This document shows positions 54,272-63,461 of a stretch of 64,000 nt of DNA, in pieces (the first letter of the stretch is position 1; each line of letters begins with the position of its first letter). Origin of the DNA: Pontibacter mucosus (GTDB lineage Bacteria; Bacteroidota; Bacteroidia; Cytophagales; Hymenobacteraceae). The notes beneath the pieces are model-generated. The model had not been told where the DNA came from and ran no database searches. It was given only the letters and a program-made list of their open reading frames with translations. A program made the translations under genes and the position numbers. The DNA is taken from positions 372,001 through 436,000 of the forward strand of contig NZ_QBKI01000001.1 of assembly GCF_003054055.1 (NCBI RefSeq), read 5' to 3'.

Positions 54272-56443
54272 CTACCTCATCCGCTTCCTATACTCCTCTG
54301 CCAGCCTGCTTCGTACGGCCTGCCTCGGTTGTGGTGTTTGTTTGACCGGCGGCAGCAGTTCTGCCCAGGCCTGTTCCGCTGCTATCAAACACGAAGCACA
54401 TAGCTTTTTGCCGGCGCTTATCTCCGTTATTAGCTGCCGCACATCCTGCAGCGCCCGTAGGTTTTTGCCGGAGTTGCCCAGGGCATGTTCCGCCAGCTCC
54501 TGACCGGCTTTTTCCAGCAGCTGCGCATCGGCCGGTTTATACTTGCCCGACTGTTTATACTTTGCCAGCCAGTTTAGGGCGGCGCGCGTGTTTGGCAGCT
54601 CCTGCTGCTGGTTTATACTTTGCTGCTCGTTTAGCGGCGTGATTTTGTGCAGTTCGCCCGTCAGGCGCAGCTCCGGCTCTTTTAGCGGCGGGGCCTCGAA
54701 GCCGGTTTTGGCCACATACGCCCGCTGCGACTGCTGCACATCCTTCAACATCCGCAGGGCCTTGTACTCGAAGGGCAGGGCTTCTTTGGGTTTGTGCGTG
54801 CGCAGCCGCAACTCGGCTTCCCACATCTGCGCCAGCGCGCCTTTCAGCTTGGCTTTCACGGTGGGCTCAAACAGCGTGGCGGCCTCCTCCATGTCGTGCT
54901 TGTGCAGGTAAGGGTCCAGCAGGGCCTCGGGGCTGTTCTGGTTCTCGAATTCCGGGTGGTCGTGGCCGTCGCCTTCAAAGTGTGTTTCCTCCTCGTGCTC
55001 CTCCGCTCCCTCGGGGATGCCGCCTCCCGGACCAATGCCGCTCTCGAACTCCTCGCCCAGAAACTTGCCGTAGCGCAGGCGCAGCAGCTTTTGGTCTACG
55101 CCGATGTTGTTGGATCGCTCCTCAAACTCAGCCCGAGGAATGCTTTTCTGCTCTTTCAGCAGCTTCTCGGTGTCGATGATGATTTGGCGCTGGCTGCGGA
55201 AGTACTCCGGCACCGGGTTCACGCCGGCTGTCATGTCGAAGTCGGCCTCTACGATGGTGGTGTCCTCGATTTGCACAAAGTACGTTTCGGAGCGGGTGTA
55301 GCCACGGTGGTTGTCCCAGGCCTGCAGGTAAAAGTATAGCTCATCGCCAAAACTCATGCCCAACTGCTGCAAATCCAGTGTTTGGTTGATGCTGTAGCTG
55401 CGACTGTTGCCGCTCAGGTTCAGTTTGATTTTCTCTTCCCGAAACTTCACGGCCTCGCCGCTGCCCTTAGCCACCGTGGCAATCATGTTGGCTTCGCGGA
55501 TGCCGTAGTCGTCGGTGAGGCTGGCCTGCAGGGTGACGCGCTGCTGCTCTCCCAGCCGGATTTCGGTATACTCCTTTGGTTTGCTGATTTGAATGGCCGG
55601 GGCTTCGTCGGGGATGATTTCTAACGTATAAAAAGCCGATTTTTGCCCGTTCAGGTTAATGGTATAGAGACCGTGTTCTGTGAAGCTGCGCGAGAAAGTA
55701 TAACCCTCCTGCCCCTTTTTAAAGGCCTGCGGCGACTGCTCGTTCAGCTCCAGCTGCAGGAGTGCGGGTTTGCTGGTGCGGATACGCCAGGTAACAGTGG
55801 CACCTTCCTCCACACGCAGGTTCGGAGTTTTTGCCTGGTAAGCCTGTTTGCCGGTGTAGCGGGGCGGCGTGATAGTGATGTCTATACTTTGAATCTGCGC
55901 GGCAGTATCGGCAGCGGCCACCGGAGCCTCCGGAAACTCAACCTGTATACTTTCTGCCTCGGGTGTGGTGAGCGCTGCTGCCGGCAAATATAAAATCCCG
56001 ACAGAAAGCAATAGCGCCAGGGCCAGGAAAGTATAGGTGGCGGAGCTGCGCAGGGTGAATGTTTGCTGCTGATCGGGATGAAGCTCCTGTAACGTTGCTG
56101 TTACGCGCTGTTGCTGAAGCTTTTGCAGCAGGTTTTGTGGCTGCTGCAGGAGCAGCTCGGTGCTGTCCTCGAGTTGCGGGTACTGCCGGTTCAGGTGGCG
56201 CGCCACGTGCTGCAGCGAAACTTCCGAAACCGACCTCCAGCGAAGTATAAAGTATAAAACAGCAGTGGAAAGTATAGCAAAGGCCGTTAGAGCCAGTAAT
56301 GGTGCCCCGAACTGCCAGCGCCAAAGTATGGCCACTGCCACCAACATAGCCGCCAGCGCCTGCAAGGCATAGAGCCACAGTTTCGCCTGCACGTACTGCC
56401 TGCGAATCCGCTGTAAGATATGGATGCTCTCTGGTAAGGCCAT
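54272..56443 (-). CDS. DUF4175-family membrane protein
   Basis: A 723-residue protein with an N-terminal pair of spans (about 20-60) and a third near 133-152 (FLALALLLSVGILYLP), then a long exported part with Ig-like strands (about 185-380) and helical, Gln/Glu-rich stretches to the end. These features fit the DUF4175 proteins that accompany BatA and DUF58 genes in Bacteroidota. The His/Glu-rich segment EEHEEETHFEGDGHDHPEFE (about 480, quoted in part) could bind metal. Its ATG touches the BatA stop (TAA then ATG), so the two are coupled. Confidence 0.78.
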   Translation of the reverse strand: MALPESIHILQRIRRQYVQAKLWLYALQALAAMLVAVAILWRWQFGAPLLALTAFAILSTAVLYFILRWRSVSEVSLQHVARHLNRQYPQLEDSTELLLQQPQNLLQKLQQQRVTATLQELHPDQQQTFTLRSSATYTFLALALLLSVGILYLPAAALTTPEAESIQVEFPEAPVAAADTAAQIQSIDITITPPRYTGKQAYQAKTPNLRVEEGATVTWRIRTSKPALLQLELNEQSPQAFKKGQEGYTFSRSFTEHGLYTINLNGQKSAFYTLEIIPDEAPAIQISKPKEYTEIRLGEQQRVTLQASLTDDYGIREANMIATVAKGSGEAVKFREEKIKLNLSGNSRSYSINQTLDLQQLGMSFGDELYFYLQAWDNHRGYTRSETYFVQIEDTTIVEADFDMTAGVNPVPEYFRSQRQIIIDTEKLLKEQKSIPRAEFEERSNNIGVDQKLLRLRYGKFLGEEFESGIGPGGGIPEGAEEHEEETHFEGDGHDHPEFENQNSPEALLDPYLHKHDMEEAATLFEPTVKAKLKGALAQMWEAELRLRTHKPKEALPFEYKALRMLKDVQQSQRAYVAKTGFEAPPLKEPELRLTGELHKITPLNEQQSINQQQELPNTRAALNWLAKYKQSGKYKPADAQLLEKAGQELAEHALGNSGKNLRALQDVRQLITEISAGKKLCASCLIAAEQAWAELLPPVKQTPQPRQAVRSRLAEEYRKRMR

Positions 56444-57931
56444 TTATAGATTGCTGCGCCGGCTGGCGATAATTCTCTCGATTAAAAATAAGGCAAAAGC
56501 CGCTAAAACAAACCACTTCAGCAGCGGGGTTTGCGCCGTTTTAGCTGTACTTGCGGGAGCTGCCTTCATATAAGCTTGTGGAAGCAACTGCTGCTCGTCC
56601 AGGGCGCGGTAGTCGTAGGTTGCCTGTGGCTGTGGCAAAAGCAGTGGTAAGAGTAATTCCGGTAGCTGCGCGCTCTGGCCCAGCTCGCTCCAGGCAGGTG
56701 AAAAGCCGCTGCGGAAAGTATAAACCTTGCCCAGGCCGATGGCTTCAGCATAAAGTATAGGCTCTCCGTTCGAAGCTGTCCATGCCTGGTTTTGTTGCTG
56801 TGGCGGTTGCTGGTTAAGCTGATGCATTTTTATACTTGCACCACCTGCTCCTGTAAAGCTGGTTTTTATACTTTCAGGTTTCTGCCCCTGCTGCACCCAT
56901 ACTTGTAGCCCCTGCCTTACCTGCTGATGTATACTTTGGGGCAGCGGCTCATTGCGAAGCCAGAAAACCCAGTCGGCTTGTGCTGTATCAGCTTTAACCT
57001 GAATAGGTAAGCCGGTGTAGCTGCTGATGGCCTGGATGGCGGCCCGAAGGTAACGTACCTCTGCCTGTTGCGCCTCATCCGAAAGTATAGCTACCTGCAG
57101 CGGCTCGGTATGTACTCTTACCTTGCTGCTGTGGCCTGAGAAAGTGGCTTGTAGCGAGTCCTGCTGGCGTTGCAGTTGCTGGTTGCCGGACAGGTTTATA
57201 CTTTGCGCTGATACGGCAGCTTTATACTTGCTATAACTGGTGCCCTCTCGGGAGCTGTGGCCAAGCAGAAGCAGCAGGCTATCGGGCGAGGTCTGGATGG
57301 CAGCTTGGAGCCAGGTTATACTTTTATCGGTGGCCACCGGAATCCAGCGGATGTGCTGCAATATTGTTTCTGGGCGGGTGCCGGCAAAATACTGCTGCTG
57401 GTCTGACGTGAAGAGCAGCACACTGTCCTGCGGGTTTTTATACTTGCTGGTTAGCAGTGGCAAAAGGCTCCAGTAGTTATACTTGCTTGTTACTACACTA
57501 TCCTGCGTGCGAGTGCTAATCTGTTGCCATACTTCCTGCGTGACTTGCTCCAACTGTGGCGTGTACGCGTGCAAAGTATAACCCCGCTGCAGCAGTGAAT
57601 CGATGGTTGGTTTGATAGAGGCAAGGGCTGAAGTATACAGCAACTCTTCGCCCACCACGATTGCTTTTGCTCCCTGTTGCTTCGGTGCCCTATGCTCCCA
57701 TACCGGCTGCGCCAGCGCTACGGCCAAAAGTATAAGTATGACGCAGCGCAGCACCAGCAGCCAGAAGTTACTGAGCTTTATACTACTCCAACGGCTACTC
57801 GCCGAGGCCTCCAGCCACCGCAGACTACCCACCTTCACCGTCTTCCCCTGCCGTTTATTCCACAGGTGAATGGCAATCGGAAGAAGTATAGCCGACGCTG
57901 CGAGGAGTAAGTATGGTGCGAGGAAGGTCAA
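56444..57931 (-). CDS. BatA-domain (aerotolerance regulator N-terminal) membrane protein
   Basis: A 495-residue protein whose first 80 residues are the BatA N-terminal domain: two spans (about 4-22 and 58-76) around HLWNKRQGKTVKVGSLRWLE. The rest is a large domain with a VWA/amidotransferase-like core and a C-terminal span (LLKWFVLAAFALFLIERII) ending RRSNL. The start is a TTG at 57931, which fits the family N-terminus (TFLAPYLLL). In MoxR-DUF58-Bat systems these proteins sit in the inner membrane and act on envelope stress or protein assembly. It is first of a coupled pair with DUF4175. Confidence 0.85.
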   Translation of the reverse strand: MTFLAPYLLLAASAILLPIAIHLWNKRQGKTVKVGSLRWLEASASSRWSSIKLSNFWLLVLRCVILILLAVALAQPVWEHRAPKQQGAKAIVVGEELLYTSALASIKPTIDSLLQRGYTLHAYTPQLEQVTQEVWQQISTRTQDSVVTSKYNYWSLLPLLTSKYKNPQDSVLLFTSDQQQYFAGTRPETILQHIRWIPVATDKSITWLQAAIQTSPDSLLLLLGHSSREGTSYSKYKAAVSAQSINLSGNQQLQRQQDSLQATFSGHSSKVRVHTEPLQVAILSDEAQQAEVRYLRAAIQAISSYTGLPIQVKADTAQADWVFWLRNEPLPQSIHQQVRQGLQVWVQQGQKPESIKTSFTGAGGASIKMHQLNQQPPQQQNQAWTASNGEPILYAEAIGLGKVYTFRSGFSPAWSELGQSAQLPELLLPLLLPQPQATYDYRALDEQQLLPQAYMKAAPASTAKTAQTPLLKWFVLAAFALFLIERIIASRRSNL

Positions 57932-57939
57932 GAAAGCTG

Positions 57940-58052
57940 GAAAGTTAGAAGGTTAAAAAGTTAAAAAGTTGTTTTTTCTGTCATTCTGGAAGAATCTTGG
58001 TGGCTAAGTTTGATGGCTTGCCCTACCTTCACATGGTCCTTTCAGGATGACA
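57940..58052. repeat. Microsatellite plus inverted pair of the TGTCATCCTGAAAGGATCTTG family
   Basis: AGTTAGAAGGTTAAAAAGTT at 57951 belongs to the AGTTAGAA family. TGTCATTCTGGAAGAATCTTG (57979-57999, quoted as TGTCATTCTGGAAGAATCTT) and TCCTTTCAGGATGACA (about 58037-58052) are inverted copies of one word, enclosing about 35 bases. The same word is at 9330-9349. It looks like a small palindromic element. Confidence 0.55.
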
Positions 58053-58105
58053 AGGTGCCGCTTTTATTTACTAATTCACTCCATCACTCATTCGCTCATT
58101 CAAAA

Positions 58106-58999
58106 TTACCCATAAAGCAGCCGCTTTTGCAGGAAAGACCTCAGCGCCTTATCCAGCGGCTCGTCGGTCACGAAGCGGTCGTAGGCGATGTGGCGGTTGC
58201 GCATGTCTTTTTCGATTTCCTGCAGCCACTCCTGTTGCTTGGCCAAGTATAACTGCCGATGGGCAGTACTGCTTACCTGCAGCGTTTGCCCTGTTTCCAG
58301 GTCCTCGAAGGTGAGGGTGCCGGTGTAGGAAAACTCCAGCTCGTTGCGGCTCATCAGGTGGGCCAGCAGCAGCTCGTGCCCCTGTGCGCCCAGCTTGTAC
58401 AGCAGGTCTTTTATCTCGTGCCCGTGCTCGTACAAATCCGACAGGAAAACGGTGAGTTCTTTCTGCCGACGGTCGGCGAATAGGTTGGCGGCCACCTCCA
58501 TACCCGGAAACTTGCCTTGCGGCTTTACCTCGGCCAGCTGGTGCCAGAAACGCTGCAGGTGCATGTTGTCGGAGCGCGGCGTGAGGTTGATGAGCTGGTT
58601 CTCGTGGAGCACGTACAGCCCCACGGCATCGCCCTGCGTCGTGGCCAGGTAAGCGAGCGAGGCCACCAGAAACCGTGCATACTCCATCTTGCTAAGGCCG
58701 TTCACATCTTCATGCGCCATCGAAGCACTGCCATCCAGTATAAACCGCACCGTGATGTTGGTGTCTACCTCAGCCTCGCGGATGTAATAGCGGTCGGAGC
58801 GGGCAAACATCTTCCAGTCGAGCTGGCGCAGGTCATCGCCGGGCTGGTAGCTGCGGTACTGGCTAAATTCTAGCCCCGCCCCACGCCGCAAACTCTGGTT
58901 CTGCCCCGCCAAAAAGCCCTCCACCACCGTTTTAGCCAACAGCGGCAGGTCTTTGATAGTCGCCAGTACCTTCGGGTCGATGAATTTGTGGGTGCTCAA
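58106..58999 (-). CDS. DUF58 domain protein (VWA-like, MoxR-linked)
   Basis: A 297-residue cytoplasmic protein with the DUF58 signature FSQYRSYQPGDDLRQLDWKMFARSD (about 46-70, quoted in part) and a VWA-like metal-site motif FILDGSASMAH (about 87-97; DxSxS form). DUF58 proteins are found with MoxR ATPases and are thought to be chaperone cofactors. The start is a TTG at 58999. It lies 107 bases after (in transcription: before) the BatA gene, with a repeat in the gap, and two unrelated genes separate it from MoxR. Confidence 0.92.
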   Translation of the reverse strand: MSTHKFIDPKVLATIKDLPLLAKTVVEGFLAGQNQSLRRGAGLEFSQYRSYQPGDDLRQLDWKMFARSDRYYIREAEVDTNITVRFILDGSASMAHEDVNGLSKMEYARFLVASLAYLATTQGDAVGLYVLHENQLINLTPRSDNMHLQRFWHQLAEVKPQGKFPGMEVAANLFADRRQKELTVFLSDLYEHGHEIKDLLYKLGAQGHELLLAHLMSRNELEFSYTGTLTFEDLETGQTLQVSSTAHRQLYLAKQQEWLQEIEKDMRNRHIAYDRFVTDEPLDKALRSFLQKRLLYG

Positions 59000-59025
59000 G
59001 GAGTATAAAGTATGTGACTTAAAAT

Positions 59026-59436
59026 TTAGTCAGCCTTAGCCGAGGCCTTAAGCCAGCTGTTGATGATTTTTTGAAATTCGGATGCTTTTCGCTGCACCTC
59101 CTCTTTACTTTTAAAAGTCGCTACGGCTCTATCATTTGCCACCCATTTTAGGATACCTGCTGTATCTGTTATCAATCTTTCTGTGGGTTGCTTCTTTGGC
59201 TTTGCCCCGGTATGAAATACCACCTGAATGTTTTTGGGCGGAAACAGCTTCATCGTCACCCTATCCTCCCCGTCGATAGCATAACTCGGGGCGTTCCACT
59301 TGATGTGCTCCTTCAAACCAGGATTAGACTTGGTAATGGCGCTGCGAATCTCTAGAATGAGCTCTTTTAGCGGATGCTCCAGCTCTGCTAAAAAATTGCT
59401 TACTTCTTTGCTTCCGTTTTCCATAGTCTGAAACAT
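59026..59436 (-). CDS. DUF1801 domain protein
   Basis: A 136-residue soluble protein with the YdhG-like DUF1801 pattern: IKWNAPSYAIDGEDRVTMKL, then NIQVVFHTGAKPKK, and a C-terminal helical tail. The family is widespread and its role is unknown; some members co-occur with growth-arrest or cold genes. It and the gene at 59478 form a pair between MoxR and DUF58 that does not belong to that system by known function, and the base composition appears lower in G+C than its neighbours. Confidence 0.85.
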   Translation of the reverse strand: MFQTMENGSKEVSNFLAELEHPLKELILEIRSAITKSNPGLKEHIKWNAPSYAIDGEDRVTMKLFPPKNIQVVFHTGAKPKKQPTERLITDTAGILKWVANDRAVATFKSKEEVQRKASEFQKIINSWLKASAKAD

Positions 59437-59477
59437 TACGTGCTGATAGATACCTCCTATAAGTTTTGTCTTGAGCT

Positions 59478-60017
59478 TTACACCAAGCTCTGCCGCAACT
59501 TCAAGTCCATTAACTCTGCTTCTATAGTTGCCTCATCCAGTATGATATCCACACCACCAACTAACTCCTCGCGCACTTTCAGCATGTACTTTCGGGCATC
59601 GGTGTAGAACACGATGGCGGCGTCGTAGTGGATGGTTTCGTCGAACTCCTGGTTCCAGTCCTGGTACACCTCAATCATGAGTACCGGCGCAGACAGCACC
59701 TTTATCTCCGAGTGCTTCCCTGACTGCAGCAGCTTTTCGCAGCGAAGCGGAGTCTTGCTTTCCTCCACCTCGAAAGTATAATAAGTGGTAGAGGACTTGG
59801 CAGACAGCCTGTAGTCGGCGCTGATGTTGATGAAGCTTTGGTCCTGCTTGTTCTTCGTCAGGCCCAGCGCAAACTCCGGCGCCCAATACAGCACCTTATT
59901 ATCCGTGGCGTGTACTTTTATACTTTCGGTAAAGAAATAACAGATCCGTTCTCCCACCAGTCGCTTCAGGAGCTGTGTGCCAGCCTCCGTCAGCTTTATG
60001 TTTTCTACCTCTTCCAT
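59478..60017 (-). CDS. Hypothetical protein
   Basis: A 179-residue protein, no signal peptide or membrane span. The N-terminus MEEVENIKLTEAGTQLLKRL could be helical; the middle has alternating beta-like strands (KVLYWAPEFALGL, TTYYTFEVEES, VLMIEVYQDW, AAIVFYTDARKYM). Nothing catalytic is apparent, and I do not recognise a family. It lies 41 bases upstream of the DUF1801 gene, likely in the same transcript. Confidence 0.65.
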   Translation of the reverse strand: MEEVENIKLTEAGTQLLKRLVGERICYFFTESIKVHATDNKVLYWAPEFALGLTKNKQDQSFINISADYRLSAKSSTTYYTFEVEESKTPLRCEKLLQSGKHSEIKVLSAPVLMIEVYQDWNQEFDETIHYDAAIVFYTDARKYMLKVREELVGGVDIILDEATIEAELMDLKLRQSLV

Positions 60018-60304
60018 CTGTATCTTTTTTTGATTTACTTATTCAAGCGAGTCTGGAGACTCGCACCCACTCCACGTCACGGGTTCGATACCCGCGCCAG
60101 TTTTTCTCTACTGCTGCTTCGGATTTGCAATCCGGAGCTTGTTTAGAAGCGGATTTGTAATCCGCTTGCTTGCCAGTAGCTATAACCGTTGCTTTTGCGG
60201 ATTACAAATCCGCGATTTTCATACTTTCGGATTGCAAATTCGAAAGAGCATTCTTTTTTAGTTCCCCGCCTTAGACAAGGAGGGGTTAGGGGTGGTTGGA
60301 TATT
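60018..60304. repeat. Cluster of variable-stem hairpins and tail of the mosaic repeat
   Basis: Hairpins: GCGAGTCT-GG-AGACTCGC (60047-60064), GGGTT-CGAT-ACCC then GCGCCAG (about 60081-60100), CGGATT-TGC-AATCCG (60120-60134), AAGCGGATT-TGT-AATCCGCTT (60147-60167) and GCGGATT-ACA-AATCCGC (60197-60213). At 60261-60300 is CCCCGCCTTAGACAAGGAGG with GGGGTTAGGGGTGGTTGGA, the end block of the long repeat. No gene. Confidence 0.75.
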
Positions 60305-61300
60305 TTACACTAGCACCGCCTTAGGCAGCTTTATACGTTGCAGCAGCTCATCTACCACTTTGTCCGGCGTGATGCGCTCTGCTTCGGCGGCGAAGTTAAC
60401 CAGCACGCGGTGGCGCAGCACCGGGTAGGCCATCGTCGTGATATCATCAGCAGTAACTGCAAAACGGCTATTTAGTAAGGCCCTTGCCTTGGAAGTAAGT
60501 ATCAGTGCCTGCCCGGCGCGTGGACCGGCTCCCCAGCGGCAGTAGTTCCTCACGAAATCTATACTTGTGCTGTCGGGACGGGTAGCGCGGACCAATTGGT
60601 TTACAAAGCCCAGAAGCTCCTCGCTTATACTTACCTCGCGCACCAACTGGCGTAGCATGAGGACTTCGTCGCCACTAAGTATGGGCTGTACCTGTGCCTG
60701 CCTGGTGCCGGTGGTACTGGAAAGTATGTTGAGTTCCTCCTGCTCGGTGGGATACTTTATTTTGATGAAGAGCAGGAAGCGGTCGAGCTGTGCTTCGGGC
60801 AGCGGGTATGTTCCGGCCTGCTCAATCGGGTTTTGGGTAGCCAGCAAAAAGAAGGGCTTGGGCAAAGTATAGGTTTTGCCGGCGTAGGTTACCTCGTGCT
60901 CCTGCATCGCCTCCAGCAGCGCGGCCTGTGTTTTGGGTGGCGTACGGTTTATCTCGTCGGCCAGCACGATGTTGGAGAAAATCGGCCCCTCGTTAAACTT
61001 AAAAAAGCGCTTGCCGGTGGCGTGGTCTTCTTCCAGCACCTCTGTACCCAGAATGTCTGTCGGCATCAGGTCCGGCGTGAACTGTATCCTGCGAAAGCCC
61101 AGGTCCATAGCATTGCTGAGGGTGCGCACGAGCAGCGTCTTGGCCAGACCCGGCACCCCTTCCAGCAAGCCGTGTCCGCCCGCCATCATCGTAATCAGCA
61201 CCTCGTCGAGTACTTCCTCCTGGCCCACAATTACTTTCTGTATCTCCTGCTTTAGCCGGGGCAGCTTTGCCAGCAGGTGTTTTATGTCTTGCTCTGTCAC
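60305..61300 (-). CDS. MoxR-family AAA+ ATPase
   Basis: A 331-residue AAA+ ATPase. Walker A is GVPGLAKT (about 41-48), Walker B IVLADEINRTPPKTQ (about 112), followed by MQEHEVTYAGKTY (sensor/insert) and ATQNPIEQAGTYPLPEAQLDRF, a MoxR hallmark. MoxR ATPases act as chaperones for VWA-domain partners such as DUF58 and Bat proteins. The start is a GTG at 61300, with in-frame stops just upstream. It is the first core gene of the cluster. Confidence 0.95.
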   Translation of the reverse strand: MTEQDIKHLLAKLPRLKQEIQKVIVGQEEVLDEVLITMMAGGHGLLEGVPGLAKTLLVRTLSNAMDLGFRRIQFTPDLMPTDILGTEVLEEDHATGKRFFKFNEGPIFSNIVLADEINRTPPKTQAALLEAMQEHEVTYAGKTYTLPKPFFLLATQNPIEQAGTYPLPEAQLDRFLLFIKIKYPTEQEELNILSSTTGTRQAQVQPILSGDEVLMLRQLVREVSISEELLGFVNQLVRATRPDSTSIDFVRNYCRWGAGPRAGQALILTSKARALLNSRFAVTADDITTMAYPVLRHRVLVNFAAEAERITPDKVVDELLQRIKLPKAVLV

Positions 61301-61306
61301 TTGTTC

Positions 61307-61405
61307 TAATTATTAATGACGAATAAATAATGAGTAATAAACAATGGTTGATTACTAATGAAGGACTTTTATACTGAGATACTATTCATTACTCATTAAT
61401 AATTA
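61307..61405. repeat. AT-rich inverted repeat between DUF4159 and MoxR
   Basis: TAATTATTAATGA (61307-61319) is the exact inverse of TCATTAATAATTA (61393-61405), and AATGAGTAAT (61329-61338) of ATTACTCATT (61388-61397), enclosing about 50 bases. It could fold as a long hairpin in the gap before MoxR, or be a small palindromic repeat. No gene. Confidence 0.6.
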
Positions 61406-61416
61406 TTCATTACAAA

Positions 61417-62034
61417 TTAACTCATCAGCGCGTACATGATGATGTTGACGCCAAACTTGGTGTTGTCCTCGGCCAGCCAGCGCTTGTTTCGGAAGTCGTA
61501 ATCCCACTCGCAACCATAATCTTTGTTGCTGTAAAGCACGGCAATGCGTCCGTTTACCTCAATAGCCTTCAGGTAGTCGTGCACCAGGTCGTCGCCCCAG
61601 CCATTCAGCTCGAAGCTGGTCGTAGGCGGGCCCTCCTCGAAGGTGAAGAAACTGCGGTAGAGTTTATGATTGTTCGGGATTTTTTTGAGCGCACCTGCCC
61701 CGAAAATCTGCCGCATCTGCTCCTCAAACGACTTGGCAAAAAGCCCGTCGATGTCGTGGTTGCAATCGTCCACAAACACAAAGCCGCCATTCTTCACATA
61801 AGTCTCAAAGTTCTGCCGCTCCTTTTGGTTAAACTGCACCAGCTTGTGCCCGCTCAGGTAGCTGAAGGGATAGTTAAACAGCTCCGCACTCTCCAACGAA
61901 ATCACCTTCTCCTGCTCGTTTACCGGCACCGTGGTGTACTGGATAAGCGAGTGCAGCAGGTTACTCGGCATACGCGGGTCGGTGTCCCAGTTGCCGGAGC
62001 GGTATTGCAGGCGCACGAAGGTGAAGGGTTGCAC
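61417..62034 (-). CDS. DUF4159 domain protein
   Basis: A 205-residue protein of the DUF4159 kind: FVRLQYRSGNWDTDPRMPSNLL (quoted in part), NYPFSYLSGHKLVQFNQKE, GGFVFVDDCNHDIDGLF, YSNKDYGCEWDYD. The fold is glutamine-amidotransferase-like and it is often found next to Bat/MoxR genes. The start is a GTG directly after an in-frame stop, and no signal peptide is present, though many relatives have one; the N-terminus may therefore be truncated or this form is cytoplasmic. It precedes MoxR in the cluster. Confidence 0.85.
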   Translation of the reverse strand: MQPFTFVRLQYRSGNWDTDPRMPSNLLHSLIQYTTVPVNEQEKVISLESAELFNYPFSYLSGHKLVQFNQKERQNFETYVKNGGFVFVDDCNHDIDGLFAKSFEEQMRQIFGAGALKKIPNNHKLYRSFFTFEEGPPTTSFELNGWGDDLVHDYLKAIEVNGRIAVLYSNKDYGCEWDYDFRNKRWLAEDNTKFGVNIIMYALMS

Positions 62035-62090
62035 TTAGTTAGTGAAGAGTTAAGAGTGTAGAGTTATGAGTTATAGTATGAAAACAGATG

Positions 62091-62130
62091 CCGCATACAG
62101 CGAGCTGTATACGGCATCTGAAGTATAAAT
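62091..62130 (-). terminator. Terminator after the TldE/PmbA gene
   Basis: CAGATGCCGCATACAG (62095-62110) pairs with CTGTATACGGCATCTG (62115-62130) with one mismatch; the minus strand continues TTTTCATAC. It isolates tldE from DUF4159. Confidence 0.85.
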
Positions 62131-62139
62131 CAGCAGCAA

Positions 62140-63456
62140 TTACACCGCATCCGAAAGGCTCGTGAATGTAAAGTCGCGTACTTTCATCGGCGGAATGAGG
62201 CTGCCGTTGATGCGTTGCGGCTTACCTAAGGCTTCCAGGTTGTTGAGCATGATAACCGGGCTCTCGTTGAAACGGAAGTTCTTTACCGGGTACATGATCT
62301 TGCCGTTCTCGATATAGAAGGTACCGTCGCGGGTAAGGCCGGTGTAGAGCAGGGTTTGCGGATCTACGGAGCGGATGTACCACAGGCGCGTTACCAGTAT
62401 GCCGCGCTTGGTGTTTTTGATCATGTCTTCCAGCGACTGGTTGCCACCCTCCATAATCACGTTGCCGGGAGAAGGCACTGAAGCAGCGCCTGTTTTGGCG
62501 GCCCAGAAACGAGTATTGTACAGATTCTTCACCACACCCTTGTCTATCCAGGTGATCTTCTTCTGCGGACGGCCATCGCCTGCGAATGGAGAAGTGGGTA
62601 CCTCCGGGTGGGTTGGGTCGGAGTATACGGTGATGCGCTCATCCAGCAGTTTCTCCCCTATCTTAGTCTTGCCTCCGGCTTTGCTCAGGAAGCTGCGGCC
62701 CTCCTCGGCGTTGCGCTGGTCCATGTTAAAGAACATGTTCCGCAGCAGGTCTATAGAGGCGGCCGGCTCCAGGATAACGGTATACTTGCCTGGCTCCAGA
62801 GCCCGGGCATTGCGCGATGTGGCAGCCTTCTGCGCGGCTATGCCGGAGGCTTTGCCAGTATCCAGCTTGCTTACGTCCGAGAAGTCCTGGGTTACGTAAC
62901 CGGAGCCGGTGCCATCCTCCGTGCGCATGGTCACGGAGAAATCCACCACCGTGGAAGGATGGTAGGCAAACAGGCCCTTGTTGTTCATTTTGGCCGTGAA
63001 GTTGGTGTAGTGCTCCAGGAAACCGGCAGCCGTCAGGCCCTTGTCGGTGGCAGCTTTTATACTTTTGGCCGCAGCATCGGCCCGGTAAGCCGGATCTATT
63101 TTAGCGGTAGCATCGAAATGCGCTTTAGTGGTGATGTACTGCTGTGGCCCGAGCAACTCCACATACTCCGGGCTTTCGGGCGCCAGACGCGCGATCTCCT
63201 CGGAGCGGCGGATCACTTTCTCCAGCGAGGCATCGTCGAACTCATTGATGGTGGCCACGCCGGAGCGCTTGCCAAACCGCGACTCAACAGCCAGCGAGGT
63301 GTTTTCTTCCGCGCCGCTGGTAGATACCTCGTTGCGGGCGTAGCGGATGTTGCCGCCTGTGTTGCCGCTAAGTGTCACCTCACACTCATCGGCCTTCGAA
63401 AAGCCCAGCGCCTTTTTCAGTATCGCCTGAGCCTCTTCTTTTGATAATATTGCCAT
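62140..63456 (-). CDS. pmbA: TldD/PmbA-family protein, TldE (PmbA) subunit
   Basis: A 438-residue protein, the non-catalytic partner in the TldD/TldE heterodimeric protease. It has the PmbA-type regions SSLxVESRFGKRSG (seen as SLAVESRFGKRSG), VTMRTEDGTGSGYVTQD, and HPEVPTSPFAGDGRPQKKI with the C-terminal YTGLTRDGTFYIENGK. No HExxxH zinc motif is present, as expected for this subunit. The pair degrades unfolded or small natural peptides such as microcins. It follows tldD by 148 bases containing a microsatellite. Confidence 0.92.
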   Translation of the reverse strand: MAILSKEEAQAILKKALGFSKADECEVTLSGNTGGNIRYARNEVSTSGAEENTSLAVESRFGKRSGVATINEFDDASLEKVIRRSEEIARLAPESPEYVELLGPQQYITTKAHFDATAKIDPAYRADAAAKSIKAATDKGLTAAGFLEHYTNFTAKMNNKGLFAYHPSTVVDFSVTMRTEDGTGSGYVTQDFSDVSKLDTGKASGIAAQKAATSRNARALEPGKYTVILEPAASIDLLRNMFFNMDQRNAEEGRSFLSKAGGKTKIGEKLLDERITVYSDPTHPEVPTSPFAGDGRPQKKITWIDKGVVKNLYNTRFWAAKTGAASVPSPGNVIMEGGNQSLEDMIKNTKRGILVTRLWYIRSVDPQTLLYTGLTRDGTFYIENGKIMYPVKNFRFNESPVIMLNNLEALGKPQRINGSLIPPMKVRDFTFTSLSDAV

Positions 63457-63461
63457 CGTTT

